Shown in pieces: positions 1 through 8,568 of a DNA stretch of 57,941 nt (position 1 is the stretch's first letter; every line of letters starts with the position of its first letter). The notes under the pieces are model-generated. The model was not told where the DNA came from. It saw only the letters and a list, made by a program, of their open reading frames with translations, and did not search any database. Source of the DNA: Bacteroidota bacterium (GTDB lineage: Bacteria; Bacteroidota; Bacteroidia; Chitinophagales; Saprospiraceae); contig JAFMDF010000020.1 of assembly GCA_017857395.1 (NCBI GenBank), forward strand, positions 1 through 57,941. The letters run 5' to 3'. The position numbers and the translations under genes are program-made.

Positions 1-36
1 AACCGCAAAGTTACAATAAATACTATTTAGAACTTC

Positions 37-600
37 ATGCGTAAACCACTAGTCGGTACTAAAATTTGTGATGTAGCCTCCAGTAACAAAAGTGATTTTA
101 TCGTTATGGGTACACAAGGCGAGAATAGCGCTTTAGATAAATATCTAGGGAGTATTACTTCTAGTCTTTTGAAAAAAACTCCCTGTTCAGTCATTGTTAT
201 ACCCGAATTTGCGAAATTTAAAGAAGAAATGGTACTAGGCTATGCAACTGATTTACAGGATGTTGCCCCATTTGAGATATGGAAATCTGGAAAATTATTG
301 AAACCTTTTCAACCAGAAATCAAATGTGTTCATTTCAATGAAAAGCAAATTGTTGACATAAGTGAAATGGAAGAATTGGTGGCATATTTTACAGAAGTTG
401 TTCCTGATTTGAATATCACATTTTATAATATACCAGTTAAAGATAAAGTAAAAGATATAAATGATTTTATTGAAAATCAAAGCATCAATATGTTGGCTAT
501 GTACAAACCTCAACGAAACTTTTTTGCGGCGCTTTTTCATAGAAGTTTTACAGAAAAAATGGCTTTGCACACTAATGTTCCTTTATTGGTACTCAAGTAG
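37..600 (+). pseudogene. C-terminal part of a tandem universal stress protein
   Basis: The 187 residues match the second two thirds of a Bacteroidota tandem-USP protein, closest in this window to the USP at 4933-5793. The ATP-binding pattern G-2x-G-9x-G-S of the first domain is present (GTQG...LGS, residues about 26-40), followed by a complete but degenerate second domain ending PLLVLK. The first roughly 100 residues are missing. Reading the same frame upstream of the ATG gives a TAG stop at 28-30 and, before it, a USP-like strand (NRKVTINTI). The full gene therefore probably starts outside the window and is broken by this stop, or the annotated start is internal. Family role: nucleotide-binding stress proteins of the cytoplasm. 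Whether it is still expressed cannot be seen. Confidence 0.75.
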
Positions 601-818
601 GAATGGTAAAATAAAGCGCAAGTTCCGCCACTAAAACTGCAAACTACGCTGATAAAATTGTCAAAACAATTCAAATACATAGCAGCAGTAGTGTTTATTC
701 TAAAATAAATCATATGAGAAGTGCTTCCAACCCGATAGCTATAGGGAAAGTTCTAGAAGCAATAAGCTCTTTAGAATAAAATCTAGTAAATTAGCCTACG
801 CCCGAAACGATTCTAAAT

Positions 819-2102
819 ATGCATTACCTAAACGAAAGCCACATCCTACTTTTTCTTATACAAATCCTTGTTCTTCTTGGGGCTGCACGAACGCTTAGTG
901 TTATCTGTGAAGCAATTAAGATTCCTGCCATCGCAGGTGAAATTCTAGCTGGCATCCTATTGGGACCAACACTTCTTGGACGAATTTCTCCTTCCCTACA
1001 GACTTGGCTCTTTCCCTTTGATCAGACCCAATCGACCATGCTTGAAACGGTCTCTTGGCTGGGGGTCTTCTTTCTGCTACTCTCCTCGGGGTTTCATGTT
1101 GATGTGCGGAAAGCATTTCAGAGTGGTCGTGCTGCTATACTAATTGGCATCGTTGGTGTGCTGTTTCCTATTGCAATAGGCTATCCGGTGTTTAGTACTT
1201 TTGACCCGATTTATTGGGGAGACAAAGCAAACGCACTTTCATTTGCGCTGTTTTTGTCCGTAGCAGGTTCTATTACGGCAATATCTGTAGTGGCACGTAC
1301 TCTTGGTGATCTTGAAATCAGTAAAACAGTTCAAGGTTCTCTTGCCCTTTCGTCCTGCGCTATCAATGATATTTTCGGATGGTTTTTATTTACGGTGGTG
1401 ATCTCACTTGTAACTCCTCATTCTATGGGGACAGTTGAACTAGTTAGTTCGGTTTTGGGTATCATTGTATTTGTCGGCTTAAGTACTACGCTTGGGGCTA
1501 AAGTGTTGAGTGCTGCACTACGACGTGTAGAAGCGACCTCCTTAACCCAACCAGCAGCAGCACAAACCTTAATCGTAAGTGTTGGGTTGCTTTGCGGAGC
1601 TATCACACAATGGTTGGGGATTCATGCTATTCTAGGATTCTTTCTTGCTGGAACCATGGCAGGAAGTGCAAAAGGGATCTCGAATGATATGCTTAATAGT
1701 GTTTCTGACACCTTGCATGCCATCTTTGTTCCCCTCTTTTTTGCTACGCTTGGTCTTCATATTGATTTCTTAGCTGGTATGGCACTATGGCCGACCCTTA
1801 TCTTTTGCACAGTTGCGATTTTGGGTAAGTTTGGAGGCGCTTGGCTAGGAGCGAGACTTGGCAAACAGTCCCCACAAACATCCATTTTAATGGGCATTAT
1901 TTTTATTCCAGGAGGGGCAATGGAAATTGTGGTAGCCACGCTTGCACTTGAGCTCCAACTCATCGGACAAACAATATTCGTAGCCATCGTCTTTGCCGCA
2001 CTTGCATCTTCGATTTTGGCCGCCCCCTTAATTGGCATCCAAAAACGTCGCATGGGGTTGGCAAAAAAAACAAGCGAACTGAGTCTGCAAGATATTTCTT
2101 AA
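819..2102 (+). CDS. Kef-type cation:proton antiporter (CPA2 family)
   Basis: A 427-residue, very hydrophobic protein with about a dozen membrane segments. The N-terminal block (IPAIAGEILAGILLGP) and the LLLSSGFHVDV segment are typical of the Na+/H+ exchanger domain of KefB/KefC and GerN/NapA-like carriers, which exchange monovalent cations for protons across the inner membrane. No C-terminal TrkA-N (RCK) domain follows, so glutathione or NAD gating as in KefB is not expected. The gene stands alone, without a visible Crp/Fnr-type operator. Base composition is unusual: a 60-base line sampled at 1021 is about 52% GC against about 37% in ftsH, with CTT/CTG/CTC leucine codons where neighbours use TTA. 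That suggests recent transfer. Substrate ion unknown. Confidence 0.85.
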   Translation: MHYLNESHILLFLIQILVLLGAARTLSVICEAIKIPAIAGEILAGILLGPTLLGRISPSLQTWLFPFDQTQSTMLETVSWLGVFFLLLSSGFHVDVRKAFQSGRAAILIGIVGVLFPIAIGYPVFSTFDPIYWGDKANALSFALFLSVAGSITAISVVARTLGDLEISKTVQGSLALSSCAINDIFGWFLFTVVISLVTPHSMGTVELVSSVLGIIVFVGLSTTLGAKVLSAALRRVEATSLTQPAAAQTLIVSVGLLCGAITQWLGIHAILGFFLAGTMAGSAKGISNDMLNSVSDTLHAIFVPLFFATLGLHIDFLAGMALWPTLIFCTVAILGKFGGAWLGARLGKQSPQTSILMGIIFIPGGAMEIVVATLALELQLIGQTIFVAIVFAALASSILAAPLIGIQKRRMGLAKKTSELSLQDIS

Positions 2103-2235
2103 AATTAGGCGGCTGTTTCTCACTCTATCGGAGCTTTGTTTCATCTATTCCTCCTTACCATTAAAAAGATACGGTATATCCTTTTGTACATTTGAACCCG
2201 TTATCCAAAATCCTTCCAATACATTCAACCAGAAC

Positions 2236-2300
2236 TGATAAAAGTCACTTACCCAATTGATTTTAGTCATCAAAAAAACAGCCAAACAACTGCAATTTTG
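2236..2300 (+). promoter_or_regulatory. Paired Crp/Fnr-type operator and promoter of ftsH
   Basis: TGATAAAAGTCA (2236-2247) and TGATTTTAGTCA (2258-2269) are separated by 10 bases, so their centres are 22 bp apart. After exactly 23 bases comes CAATTTTG (2293-2300), 5 of 6 matches to the Bacteroidota -7 element TAnnTTTG. The proximal site is thus near -41, a class II activator position. The ftsH ATG follows at 2317. Confidence 0.85.
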
Positions 2301-2316
2301 AACTAAAACTATTACA

Positions 2317-4260
2317 ATGAATCAACCTTCCAATAATAAAAACGAACCGAATCCGAGTCCACCAAAAGACTTTTTGCCTAAGAATATCTATTGGATTTAT
2401 TTAATCTTTGGCGTCATTCTTTTCTCTCAGGTATTTGCCTTACAACAATTTTCTGCCAAAGAAATTACCTGGAATAAATTTGAACAAGAAATACTGGCAA
2501 CGGATGATGTTCGGCTATTGGAGGTCGTCAATAAAGAAGAACTAAGAATATACATCAAAGAAGACCGTTTGGAACAAGAAAAATTTGCAGATGCTAATAA
2601 AAACCAATTCAATGCGCAGTACTATCTAGAAATTGGTTCTGTAGAAGTATTTGAGCAAAAACTAGAAAAAGCAAAGGAAACACATAATATAAGTCAACTT
2701 CCAGATGTAAAATACAAGACGGAAACCAATTGGTTTAAAGATATTTTAGGCTGGATGCTACCTTTTATACTCTTAATTGCCCTATGGTTTTTTATTATGA
2801 ATCGAGTAGGGGGAAATAGAGGGGGCATGGGCGGCTTAAATCCTTATGATTTTGGAAAATCTAAAGCAACAGTTTTTGATAAGAATAATCGAAGTCAGAC
2901 CACTTTTGCAGATGTAGCAGGCTTAGAAGAAGCCAAGGTAGAAGTCATGGAAATTGTCAAATTTTTAAAAAATCCAACCTATTTTACTCGTTTAGGCGCA
3001 AAAATTCCAAAAGGAGTTATTTTGGTAGGCCCTCCTGGAACAGGAAAAACATTGATGGCAAAAGCAGTTGCTGGTGAGGCACAAGTGCCCTTTTTTCACA
3101 TGTCAGGGTCAGAATTTGTCGAAATGTTTGTTGGGGTAGGAGCGAGTAGAGTTAGAGATTTATTTAAAAAAGCAAAAGAAAAATCACCAAGCATTATTTT
3201 TATTGATGAAATTGATGCGATTGGTCGAGCAAGAGGGGCTGCCTTATCTATGCGCTCCAACGATGAAAGAGAAAGCACTTTAAATCAATTGCTTGCAGAG
3301 ATGGACGGTTTTGGTACAAATACAGGAGTCATTGTATTGGCAGCGACTAATCGGGCAGATGTATTGGATAAAGCCTTATTAAGACCTGGTCGATTTGACC
3401 GACATATTTATTTGGAATTGCCGAGCATGTTGGCTAGAAAAGCTATTTTTAAAGTGCATCTAAAACCCTTGACTTTGGCAGAAGATATTGATGTAGATGC
3501 CTTGGCTGGACAAACACCAGGGTTCTCTGGTGCAGACATTGCCAATATCTGTAATGAAGCCGCTTTGATTGCAGCTAGAGGTGGAAAAGTAGCCGTTGAG
3601 ATGGAAGATTTTTTCTCAGCGACCGACCGAATTATTGCAGGGTTGGAAAAGAAAAGTAAAATTATTTCTCCACAAGAAAAGCAGATTGTTGCTTATCACG
3701 AAGCGGGGCATGCCACGACGAGTTGGTTTTTAGAACATGCCGATAGTTTATTAAAAGTCAGCATTGTGCCCAGAGGAAAGTCTTTGGGTTCGGCTTGGTA
3801 CTTGCCCGAAGAACATCAGATTTATACTAAAGCTCAATTCGAAGATCGTCTATGTGCTGCTTTAGGAGGCAGAGCTGCGGAGGAAGTGGTCTTTGGCGAA
3901 ATTTCTTCTGGTGCTTTAGATGATTTAGAGAAAGTAACTAAACAAGCTTATACCATGGTGGCTTATTATGGTTTAGATGATAAATTAGGCAATATTTCCT
4001 ATTACGATAGTACTGGTCAATACGAACAATCTATTCATCGTCCTTATAGTGAAGCAACTGCCAAATTGATTGATGAGGAAGTCCGAAAAACGGTAACCGC
4101 TGCTTATGAGCGTACTAAAAAATTATTGCTTAAACATCGAAGTGAATTAAATGAGTTGGCGGAATTATTATTGGAAAAAGAAGTCGTGGTCAAAGAAGAT
4201 TTAGAAGGCATATTTGGTAAGCGAATTAAGGCAGATAGGTCTACTCGGAAAGTGGCTTAA
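2317..4260 (+). CDS. ftsH: ATP-dependent zinc metalloprotease FtsH
   Basis: A 647-residue membrane-anchored AAA+ protease that degrades misfolded membrane and regulatory proteins. It has an N-terminal membrane segment (about 24-44), a roughly 100-residue periplasmic part, a second membrane segment ending FFIMNRVGG, Walker A GPPGTGKT (from residue 238), Walker [12 protein letters not shown], the second-region-of-homology signature LLRPGRFDR, and the zinc-protease motif HEAGH (about 461). All catalytic elements are intact and the length is normal. It has its own operator-controlled promoter and is followed by a beta-barrel/USP/K+ channel operon whose promoter is a near copy of this one. Such context points to an accessory, stress-specific FtsH rather than the housekeeping copy; that the genome has a second one is inference. 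Confidence 0.97.
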   Translation: MNQPSNNKNEPNPSPPKDFLPKNIYWIYLIFGVILFSQVFALQQFSAKEITWNKFEQEILATDDVRLLEVVNKEELRIYIKEDRLEQEKFADANKNQFNAQYYLEIGSVEVFEQKLEKAKETHNISQLPDVKYKTETNWFKDILGWMLPFILLIALWFFIMNRVGGNRGGMGGLNPYDFGKSKATVFDKNNRSQTTFADVAGLEEAKVEVMEIVKFLKNPTYFTRLGAKIPKGVILVGPPGTGKTLMAKAVAGEAQVPFFHMSGSEFVEMFVGVGASRVRDLFKKAKEKSPSIIFIDEIDAIGRARGAALSMRSNDERESTLNQLLAEMDGFGTNTGVIVLAATNRADVLDKALLRPGRFDRHIYLELPSMLARKAIFKVHLKPLTLAEDIDVDALAGQTPGFSGADIANICNEAALIAARGGKVAVEMEDFFSATDRIIAGLEKKSKIISPQEKQIVAYHEAGHATTSWFLEHADSLLKVSIVPRGKSLGSAWYLPEEHQIYTKAQFEDRLCAALGGRAAEEVVFGEISSGALDDLEKVTKQAYTMVAYYGLDDKLGNISYYDSTGQYEQSIHRPYSEATAKLIDEEVRKTVTAAYERTKKLLLKHRSELNELAELLLEKEVVVKEDLEGIFGKRIKADRSTRKVA

Positions 4261-4290
4261 AATAAAGGACAACAAATTTTGTAAGATAGG

Positions 4291-4356
4291 TGATAAAAGT
4301 CACCCCTCCCAGTTGATTTTAGTCATCAAAAAAGCAGTCAAATCGCTGCAACTTTG
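4291..4356 (+). promoter_or_regulatory. Paired Crp/Fnr-type operator and promoter of the 4373-6128 operon
   Basis: TGATAAAAGTCA (4291-4302) and TGATTTTAGTCA (4314-4325) with an 11-base spacer (centres 23 bp apart), then 23 bases to CAACTTTG (4349-4356; 5 of 6). The segment from the second operator to the transcription start is nearly identical to the ftsH promoter, also outside the motifs, so one is probably a duplicate of the other. Confidence 0.85.
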
Positions 4357-4372
4357 AACTAAAATCATCGCC

Positions 4373-4936
4373 ATGAAAAATAAATTTACTTTAATTCTAT
4401 TCAACCTCTTTCTAATAGCAAGTGTTTTTGCGCAAAAAAACGAAAGCCCTATTCAATTTTGGGTCAACGGAGGGGCAGGACAAAGTCTTTCAGATGCTTT
4501 TACCAAAACGCCTGGTTTAGTAGCAGGTGCAGGTTTTGCGGTGAGTCATAAACAACAATTAGCTTCCTTGCAACTCAATCATTTTTGGGAAACCAATATG
4601 GGAGATAAAATGCAAGGGGATTTTAACGAGTGGAAAATTCAATACGGCTGGATTCATACCAAAAAAAGAGACCAATTTTATATAACAGGTGGCTTAGGCT
4701 ATTCAGAGTGTAATCATTTTAGGGAAGTCTATAATGGAGGGGATGGAATGTCTGTACAGAAAGATTGGACGACCCAAACCGCTTTTGGTTTTGTGGCAGA
4801 AACTGGCGTTAATTTTATATTCAATGACCATATCGGTATTGGAGTGGCCACCTTTGCCAATTTTAATAAAAATGCCCTGACCGCAGGGTATCGAGTTAAT
4901 ATTTTGTTAGGCCTATTTAAAAATTATAAAAAATGA
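4373..4936 (+). CDS. Predicted outer-membrane beta-barrel protein, unknown function
   Basis: A 187-residue protein with a clear signal peptide (MKNKFTLILFNLFLIASVFA, cleavage before QKNES). The mature part is rich in glycine and aromatic residues in alternating strands and ends with a C-terminal strand (YRVNILLGLFKNYKK), as in small Bacteroidota outer-membrane barrels of the opacity/OmpW-like size. I do not recognise a named family. It is first in an operon: its TGA overlaps the ATG of the USP gene (ATGA at 4933-4936), so the two are translationally coupled. Expression should follow the operator-bearing promoter at 4291-4356. Confidence 0.75.
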   Translation: MKNKFTLILFNLFLIASVFAQKNESPIQFWVNGGAGQSLSDAFTKTPGLVAGAGFAVSHKQQLASLQLNHFWETNMGDKMQGDFNEWKIQYGWIHTKKRDQFYITGGLGYSECNHFREVYNGGDGMSVQKDWTTQTAFGFVAETGVNFIFNDHIGIGVATFANFNKNALTAGYRVNILLGLFKNYKK

Positions 4937-5793
4937 AAAAGATAAAAAAGATTTTAGTTCCTACCGACTTTTCGGATAATGCACTAAACGCTTTTCGTTA
5001 TGCCGTTTGGTTTGCAGACCATTATAAAGCGGATATTCATGTCGTCCATATGGTCTATCCAATAGCTGAACCGTTGGATTATCCAGCAATGGCCGCACAA
5101 ATGATGCAGCAACGAATGGATACGGCAAAAGAGGTGATGAAAACTTTTGCGAAGGCTGCAATAGTACAAGTCCATGCTGGTTATGAACCTGAACTTATAC
5201 CGAATATTACAACGGAAATTCTAGCTGGCACACCACAAGACCAGGTTCAAAGCTTAGTAGAAGAAAAAGGCTTTGATTTAGTGATTATGGGAACACAAGG
5301 AGAACATAGTAATTTTGAAAAAACCTTTGGCAGCGTTGCTTATGGCACTTTGCAAAAAGCAAATTGCCCAGTAATCGTTGTGCCAGAAAAGGCGGTAGGG
5401 CATAAAATGCAGACGGTCGCTTATGCCACTGACTTTAATGAGGCAGACCCGTTTTATATCTGGAAATTAAGTAAACTATTAAGTCCTTTTAATGCCATTA
5501 TGCGCATTGTGCATATTGAAAAAAAACCTGATGAAAAACGGCCAATGACCATGAAGGAAATGGAGGAATTTTTCAAAGACCACCCTCCTGGTTTACAAGT
5601 AACCTTTCACCGAATTGCTACAAAAAATGTAGAAAAAGAATTAAAAGAATTTGAAGACACTTGGAATGTGGATTTAATGGTGATGGCAAAACCTCATAGA
5701 GGATTTTTTGAACGTCTTTTCCACAAAAGTATAACCAAGCGATTAGCTTTAAATACGACCACGCCTTTGCTCGTTTTGAAGGCCGCAAAATAA
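4933..5793 (+). CDS. Tandem universal stress protein
   Basis: 286 residues in two USP domains. Domain 1 (about 1-150) opens with KKILVPTDFSDNALNAFRYA and contains GTQG-9x-GS, the intact G-2x-G-9x-G-S nucleotide-binding pattern. Domain 2 (about 155-286) keeps the fold (TVAYATDFNEADPF, ending PLLVLKAAK) but lacks the motif. USPs of this type bind ATP or AMP and are induced on growth arrest, hypoxia or energy stress; the molecular activity is generally unknown. It is coupled to the upstream barrel gene by a 4-base overlap and followed after 8 bases by a K+ channel gene. Confidence 0.95.
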   Translation: MKKIKKILVPTDFSDNALNAFRYAVWFADHYKADIHVVHMVYPIAEPLDYPAMAAQMMQQRMDTAKEVMKTFAKAAIVQVHAGYEPELIPNITTEILAGTPQDQVQSLVEEKGFDLVIMGTQGEHSNFEKTFGSVAYGTLQKANCPVIVVPEKAVGHKMQTVAYATDFNEADPFYIWKLSKLLSPFNAIMRIVHIEKKPDEKRPMTMKEMEEFFKDHPPGLQVTFHRIATKNVEKELKEFEDTWNVDLMVMAKPHRGFFERLFHKSITKRLALNTTTPLLVLKAAK

Positions 5794-5801
5794 AATAGCT
5801 G

Positions 5802-6128
5802 ATGTTACTGTATCGAACGCTAGTATCTTTTTTAAAGGATGACGAATATCGTGATTTATTATTGACGACGACTATTGTCATTGCCTTTGGTAGTGTGGTG
5901 TATCATTATTTGGAAGGATGGACATGGATAGACTCCATCTATTTTTCCGTTATCACCTTGACAACCGTTGGCTATGGCGATTTTTCTCCGCAAACAGATG
6001 AGGGGAAATTATTTACCATCTTTTATATCGTTATTGGTATTGGTATTATCTTGAGTTTTATTAACACGATTTATCACCATTATACAGCTGTCAAATCAAA
6101 TGACAAGCCTACTAAAGAAGAAAAATAG
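5802..6128 (+). CDS. Two-transmembrane potassium channel (Ion_trans_2)
   Basis: A 108-residue protein with membrane segments at about 21-40 and 77-97, joined by a pore loop containing TLTTVGYGDFSP. TVGYGD is the canonical K+ selectivity filter, so a homotetrameric KcsA-like pore in the inner membrane is expected. There is no ligand-binding RCK or cyclic-nucleotide domain; the cytoplasmic tail is only about a dozen charged residues. It is the last gene of the operon with the barrel protein and USP, suggesting K+ release or membrane-potential adjustment under the same stress as the USP. The pairing of a USP with a minimal K+ channel is inferred from position only. Confidence 0.92.
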   Translation: MLLYRTLVSFLKDDEYRDLLLTTTIVIAFGSVVYHYLEGWTWIDSIYFSVITLTTVGYGDFSPQTDEGKLFTIFYIVIGIGIILSFINTIYHHYTAVKSNDKPTKEEK

Positions 6129-6483
6129 CTATGTTATGGCTATCACAGATTTACTGGTTATACCTAACTTATCTTTCCGGTATTAATCATCCAAAGAATA
6201 GAGTGTAGGGAAGCGAGAATAGAGATAAAAACAGTAGAAATGATAAATTTTTGAATCACTAATTCATTAAAACAAGTAGATTTTGTGAAATCTAGTCTCT
6301 TTTCTCGCTTCTCTTTTCTATATTGTCCGCAACTTAAGTTTAAGAATAAAACAGTTTCCATCCTTACGGATTCCATTATTATTCAAAATAATACTCCCCG
6401 AAAAAATTATCGAAAATTGCTGTATTAATGATAATATAACAATTAATTATTAAGAACTGATTTCATAAATACTTGATTGTAAA
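6129..6483. other. Gene-free stretch with a long inverted repeat
   Basis: No credible gene is seen. AAGCGAGAATAGAGA (6211-6225) is repeated inverted as TCTCTTTTCTCGCTT (6296-6310), 14 of 15 matching, enclosing a small hairpin TAGATTTtgtgAAATCTA near 6278-6295. This may be a hairpin repeat or a remnant of a small mobile element. There is no Crp/Fnr-type operator in front of the PPK2 genes. Confidence 0.5.
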
Positions 6484-7335
6484 ATGACAAAATATACGCT
6501 AGAAGATTTTCAAAAAGCTAATAAGAGAGATGACTTATTTAACATTGCAAATATTAAAAATATCAACATCAATAAAGCCCTTCGAAATTTAAGATATGAA
6601 GAAGAGCTCAAGGTTTTACAAGCAGAATTAGTCAATCTTCAACAATGGATAGCTAAAAAGAAAATGCGAGTAGTTGTGATTTTTGAAGGGCGGGATGCAG
6701 CTGGGAAAGGAGGCTCTATTAAGCGGTTTGCAGAGCACCTAAACCCACGTTCTATGCGAGTAGTGGCGCTTTCAAGACCAACAGAAGTAGAAAAAGGACA
6801 ATGGTACTTTCGCCGATATGTCAAGGAATTACCTAATCCTGGAGAAATCGTATTTTTTGACCGAAGTTGGTATAATAGGGCGGTGGTAGAACCCGTAATG
6901 GATTTTTGCAACCAGAAGCAATATCAGCGATTTATGGTGCAGGTACCTGAATTTGAACATATGTTATATGAAGACAATATAAAAATCATCAAATTTTGGT
7001 TTTCTATTTCTAAAGAAGAACAAAAAAATAGATTTGACTCAAGAATGAGAAATCCACTCAAACGTTGGAAATTTAGTCCTGTAGATATGGAAGGGCAGCG
7101 TTTATGGGATAAATACACCCATTACAAAAGGCAAATGTTTTCAAAAACACATACTACTTTTAGCCCTTGGATTATCGTTAAAACGAATGATAAACGGACT
7201 GCTCGGCTTGAAAGTATGCGGTATGTTCTGTCCCAATTTGAATATGTAGGAAAAGGGAAATCTAAAGCTATCTTGCTGCCAGACCCTAACGTTATTATTA
7301 GATATTATAGAAACATTGAACAAATAGATATTTAA
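6484..7335 (+). CDS. ppk2: Polyphosphate kinase 2 family protein (first of two)
   Basis: 283 residues. The P-loop FEGRDAAGKGG starts near residue 66 and the lid/Walker B segment FFDRSWYNRAVVEPV near 124; both are signatures of PPK2, as are RRYVKELPNPGEI and the C-terminal WKFSPVD. PPK2 enzymes transfer phosphate between polyphosphate and nucleotides in the cytoplasm, usually making ATP or GTP from the diphosphates. The residue pattern and length fit the single-domain class I type better than the AMP-using class II, but this is a judgement by eye. The gene ends 1 base before the start of a second PPK2 gene, so both are cotranscribed and end at the terminator at 8189-8230. Confidence 0.95.
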   Translation: MTKYTLEDFQKANKRDDLFNIANIKNININKALRNLRYEEELKVLQAELVNLQQWIAKKKMRVVVIFEGRDAAGKGGSIKRFAEHLNPRSMRVVALSRPTEVEKGQWYFRRYVKELPNPGEIVFFDRSWYNRAVVEPVMDFCNQKQYQRFMVQVPEFEHMLYEDNIKIIKFWFSISKEEQKNRFDSRMRNPLKRWKFSPVDMEGQRLWDKYTHYKRQMFSKTHTTFSPWIIVKTNDKRTARLESMRYVLSQFEYVGKGKSKAILLPDPNVIIRYYRNIEQIDI

Positions 7336-7336
7336 G

Positions 7337-8113
7337 ATGAAAGCATTAGATTTAACTAAAAAAGAAGTAGCCATCCTTAATTCAAAAATAGGATTGAAAC
7401 ACCTTATAAGTGATAAGAAACTAAATTTTGAGAAGGCACTTCGTATGGCACAATACGAATTGAATCTAAGAAATTTACAAACAGAATTAATTAAATTACA
7501 AAACTGGGTGATTAAAGAGGGTAAAAAAGTAGTTATCCTGTTTGAAGGGAGAGACGCTGCAGGAAAAGGGGGAGCCATTCGCCGTATTACTGCTCATATC
7601 AATCCGAGACATTTTAAAATTGTAGCATTACCTAAGCCCACTATAGTGGAAGAAGGACAATGGTATTTTCAGCGCTATGTCAATAGATTACCTAAACCTG
7701 GAGAAATTGTATTTTTTGACCGAAGTTGGTATAATCGGGCAGTTGTAGAACCTGTAAATGGATTTTGTAGCTCAGAAGATTACGAAATTTTTATGGGACA
7801 AGTTAATAGCTTTGAAAAAATGGTACTGGAATCAAAAACTTACCTTATCAAATTCTACTTTTCTATTACCAAAGAAGAACAAGCTAGAAGGTTTGCAGAA
7901 ATTAAGCGGGATCCTTTGAAAAAATGGAAAATGACCCCCGTTGATGAAAAGGCTCAGGAGCTATGGGATGAGTATACCAAATATAAAATGAGCATGTTTA
8001 AAGAAACAAATACAAAACTTTGCCCATGGATAATAATTAATGCCAATAAAAAAACAACGGCTAGAATTGAGGCGACTCAGTACATTTTGAAAACCATACC
8101 CTATCAACAATAA
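7337..8113 (+). CDS. ppk2: Polyphosphate kinase 2 family protein (second of two)
   Basis: 258 residues, clearly paralogous to the preceding gene over its whole length (FEGRDAAGKGGAI near residue 69, VALPKPT, GQWYFQRYVNRLPKPGEIVFFDRSWYNRAVVEPV, WKMTPVD). It lacks about 20 N-terminal and C-terminal residues of its neighbour. Tandem PPK2 copies may differ in nucleotide preference (ADP against GDP or AMP) or form hetero-oligomers; the sequence alone does not tell. Spacing of 1 base to the first copy suggests translational coupling. Together they would let stored polyphosphate regenerate nucleoside triphosphates when respiration fails. Confidence 0.95.
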   Translation: MKALDLTKKEVAILNSKIGLKHLISDKKLNFEKALRMAQYELNLRNLQTELIKLQNWVIKEGKKVVILFEGRDAAGKGGAIRRITAHINPRHFKIVALPKPTIVEEGQWYFQRYVNRLPKPGEIVFFDRSWYNRAVVEPVNGFCSSEDYEIFMGQVNSFEKMVLESKTYLIKFYFSITKEEQARRFAEIKRDPLKKWKMTPVDEKAQELWDEYTKYKMSMFKETNTKLCPWIIINANKKTTARIEATQYILKTIPYQQ

Positions 8114-8188
8114 GGGAATAGGAAATATGTAGCCTACTCAAACAAAAATATATTTCAGTAATATTGAAATAATAGTCGGATGATGTAT

Positions 8189-8230
8189 TAAAACTGTCCT
8201 TTGCTTCATTAGAAGCAAAGGACAGTTTTA
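8189..8230 (+). terminator. Terminator of the ppk2 operon
   Basis: Perfect 18-bp stem, AAAACTGTCCTTTGCTTC (8190-8207) with its complement (8212-8229) around a 4-base loop ATTA. The descending arm ends in TTTTA, and the ascending arm starts with A's, so it can also work in the other direction. Confidence 0.85.
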
Positions 8231-8305
8231 CATTTAATAGAAGTCCTTTTATTTTAGTCATTTTAGCCTTAAAATGTTTAGCTTTTTATAAAAAATAATA
8301 ATTGA

Positions 8306-8317
8306 TGACTTTTGTCA
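8306..8317 (+). promoter_or_regulatory. Single Crp/Fnr-type operator upstream of the MauG-like gene
   Basis: TGACTTTTGTCA matches the TGAY-N4-RTCA pattern perfectly. Unlike the other loci I see no convincing partner site 22-23 bp away and only a poor -7 element (TAAATTGC after 23 bases). It lies about 250 bases before the next start codon at 8569. The remaining 8114-8568 contains the terminator above and no gene. Confidence 0.5.
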
Positions 8318-8568
8318 CCTCATGGAAGATTATAGATATATAAATTGCAGCCAATCATGTTTTAGCTATTCATAGTAGCTAGAATAAGCTAAAAAAATTA
8401 TTCCTTATAGTAGCTACTATCTCTTATCTCCCAAAACCGTTTTAAAGAAAATCTACCACCTTAATTCAAGACGTTGAGTATTGTAATTAAAACAGGTGCG
8501 TGGTATTACTGTAACTCGCTAAGTTCTATTACTTGGTTGATGACTTATAATCCGTTGAATTAATAAAT

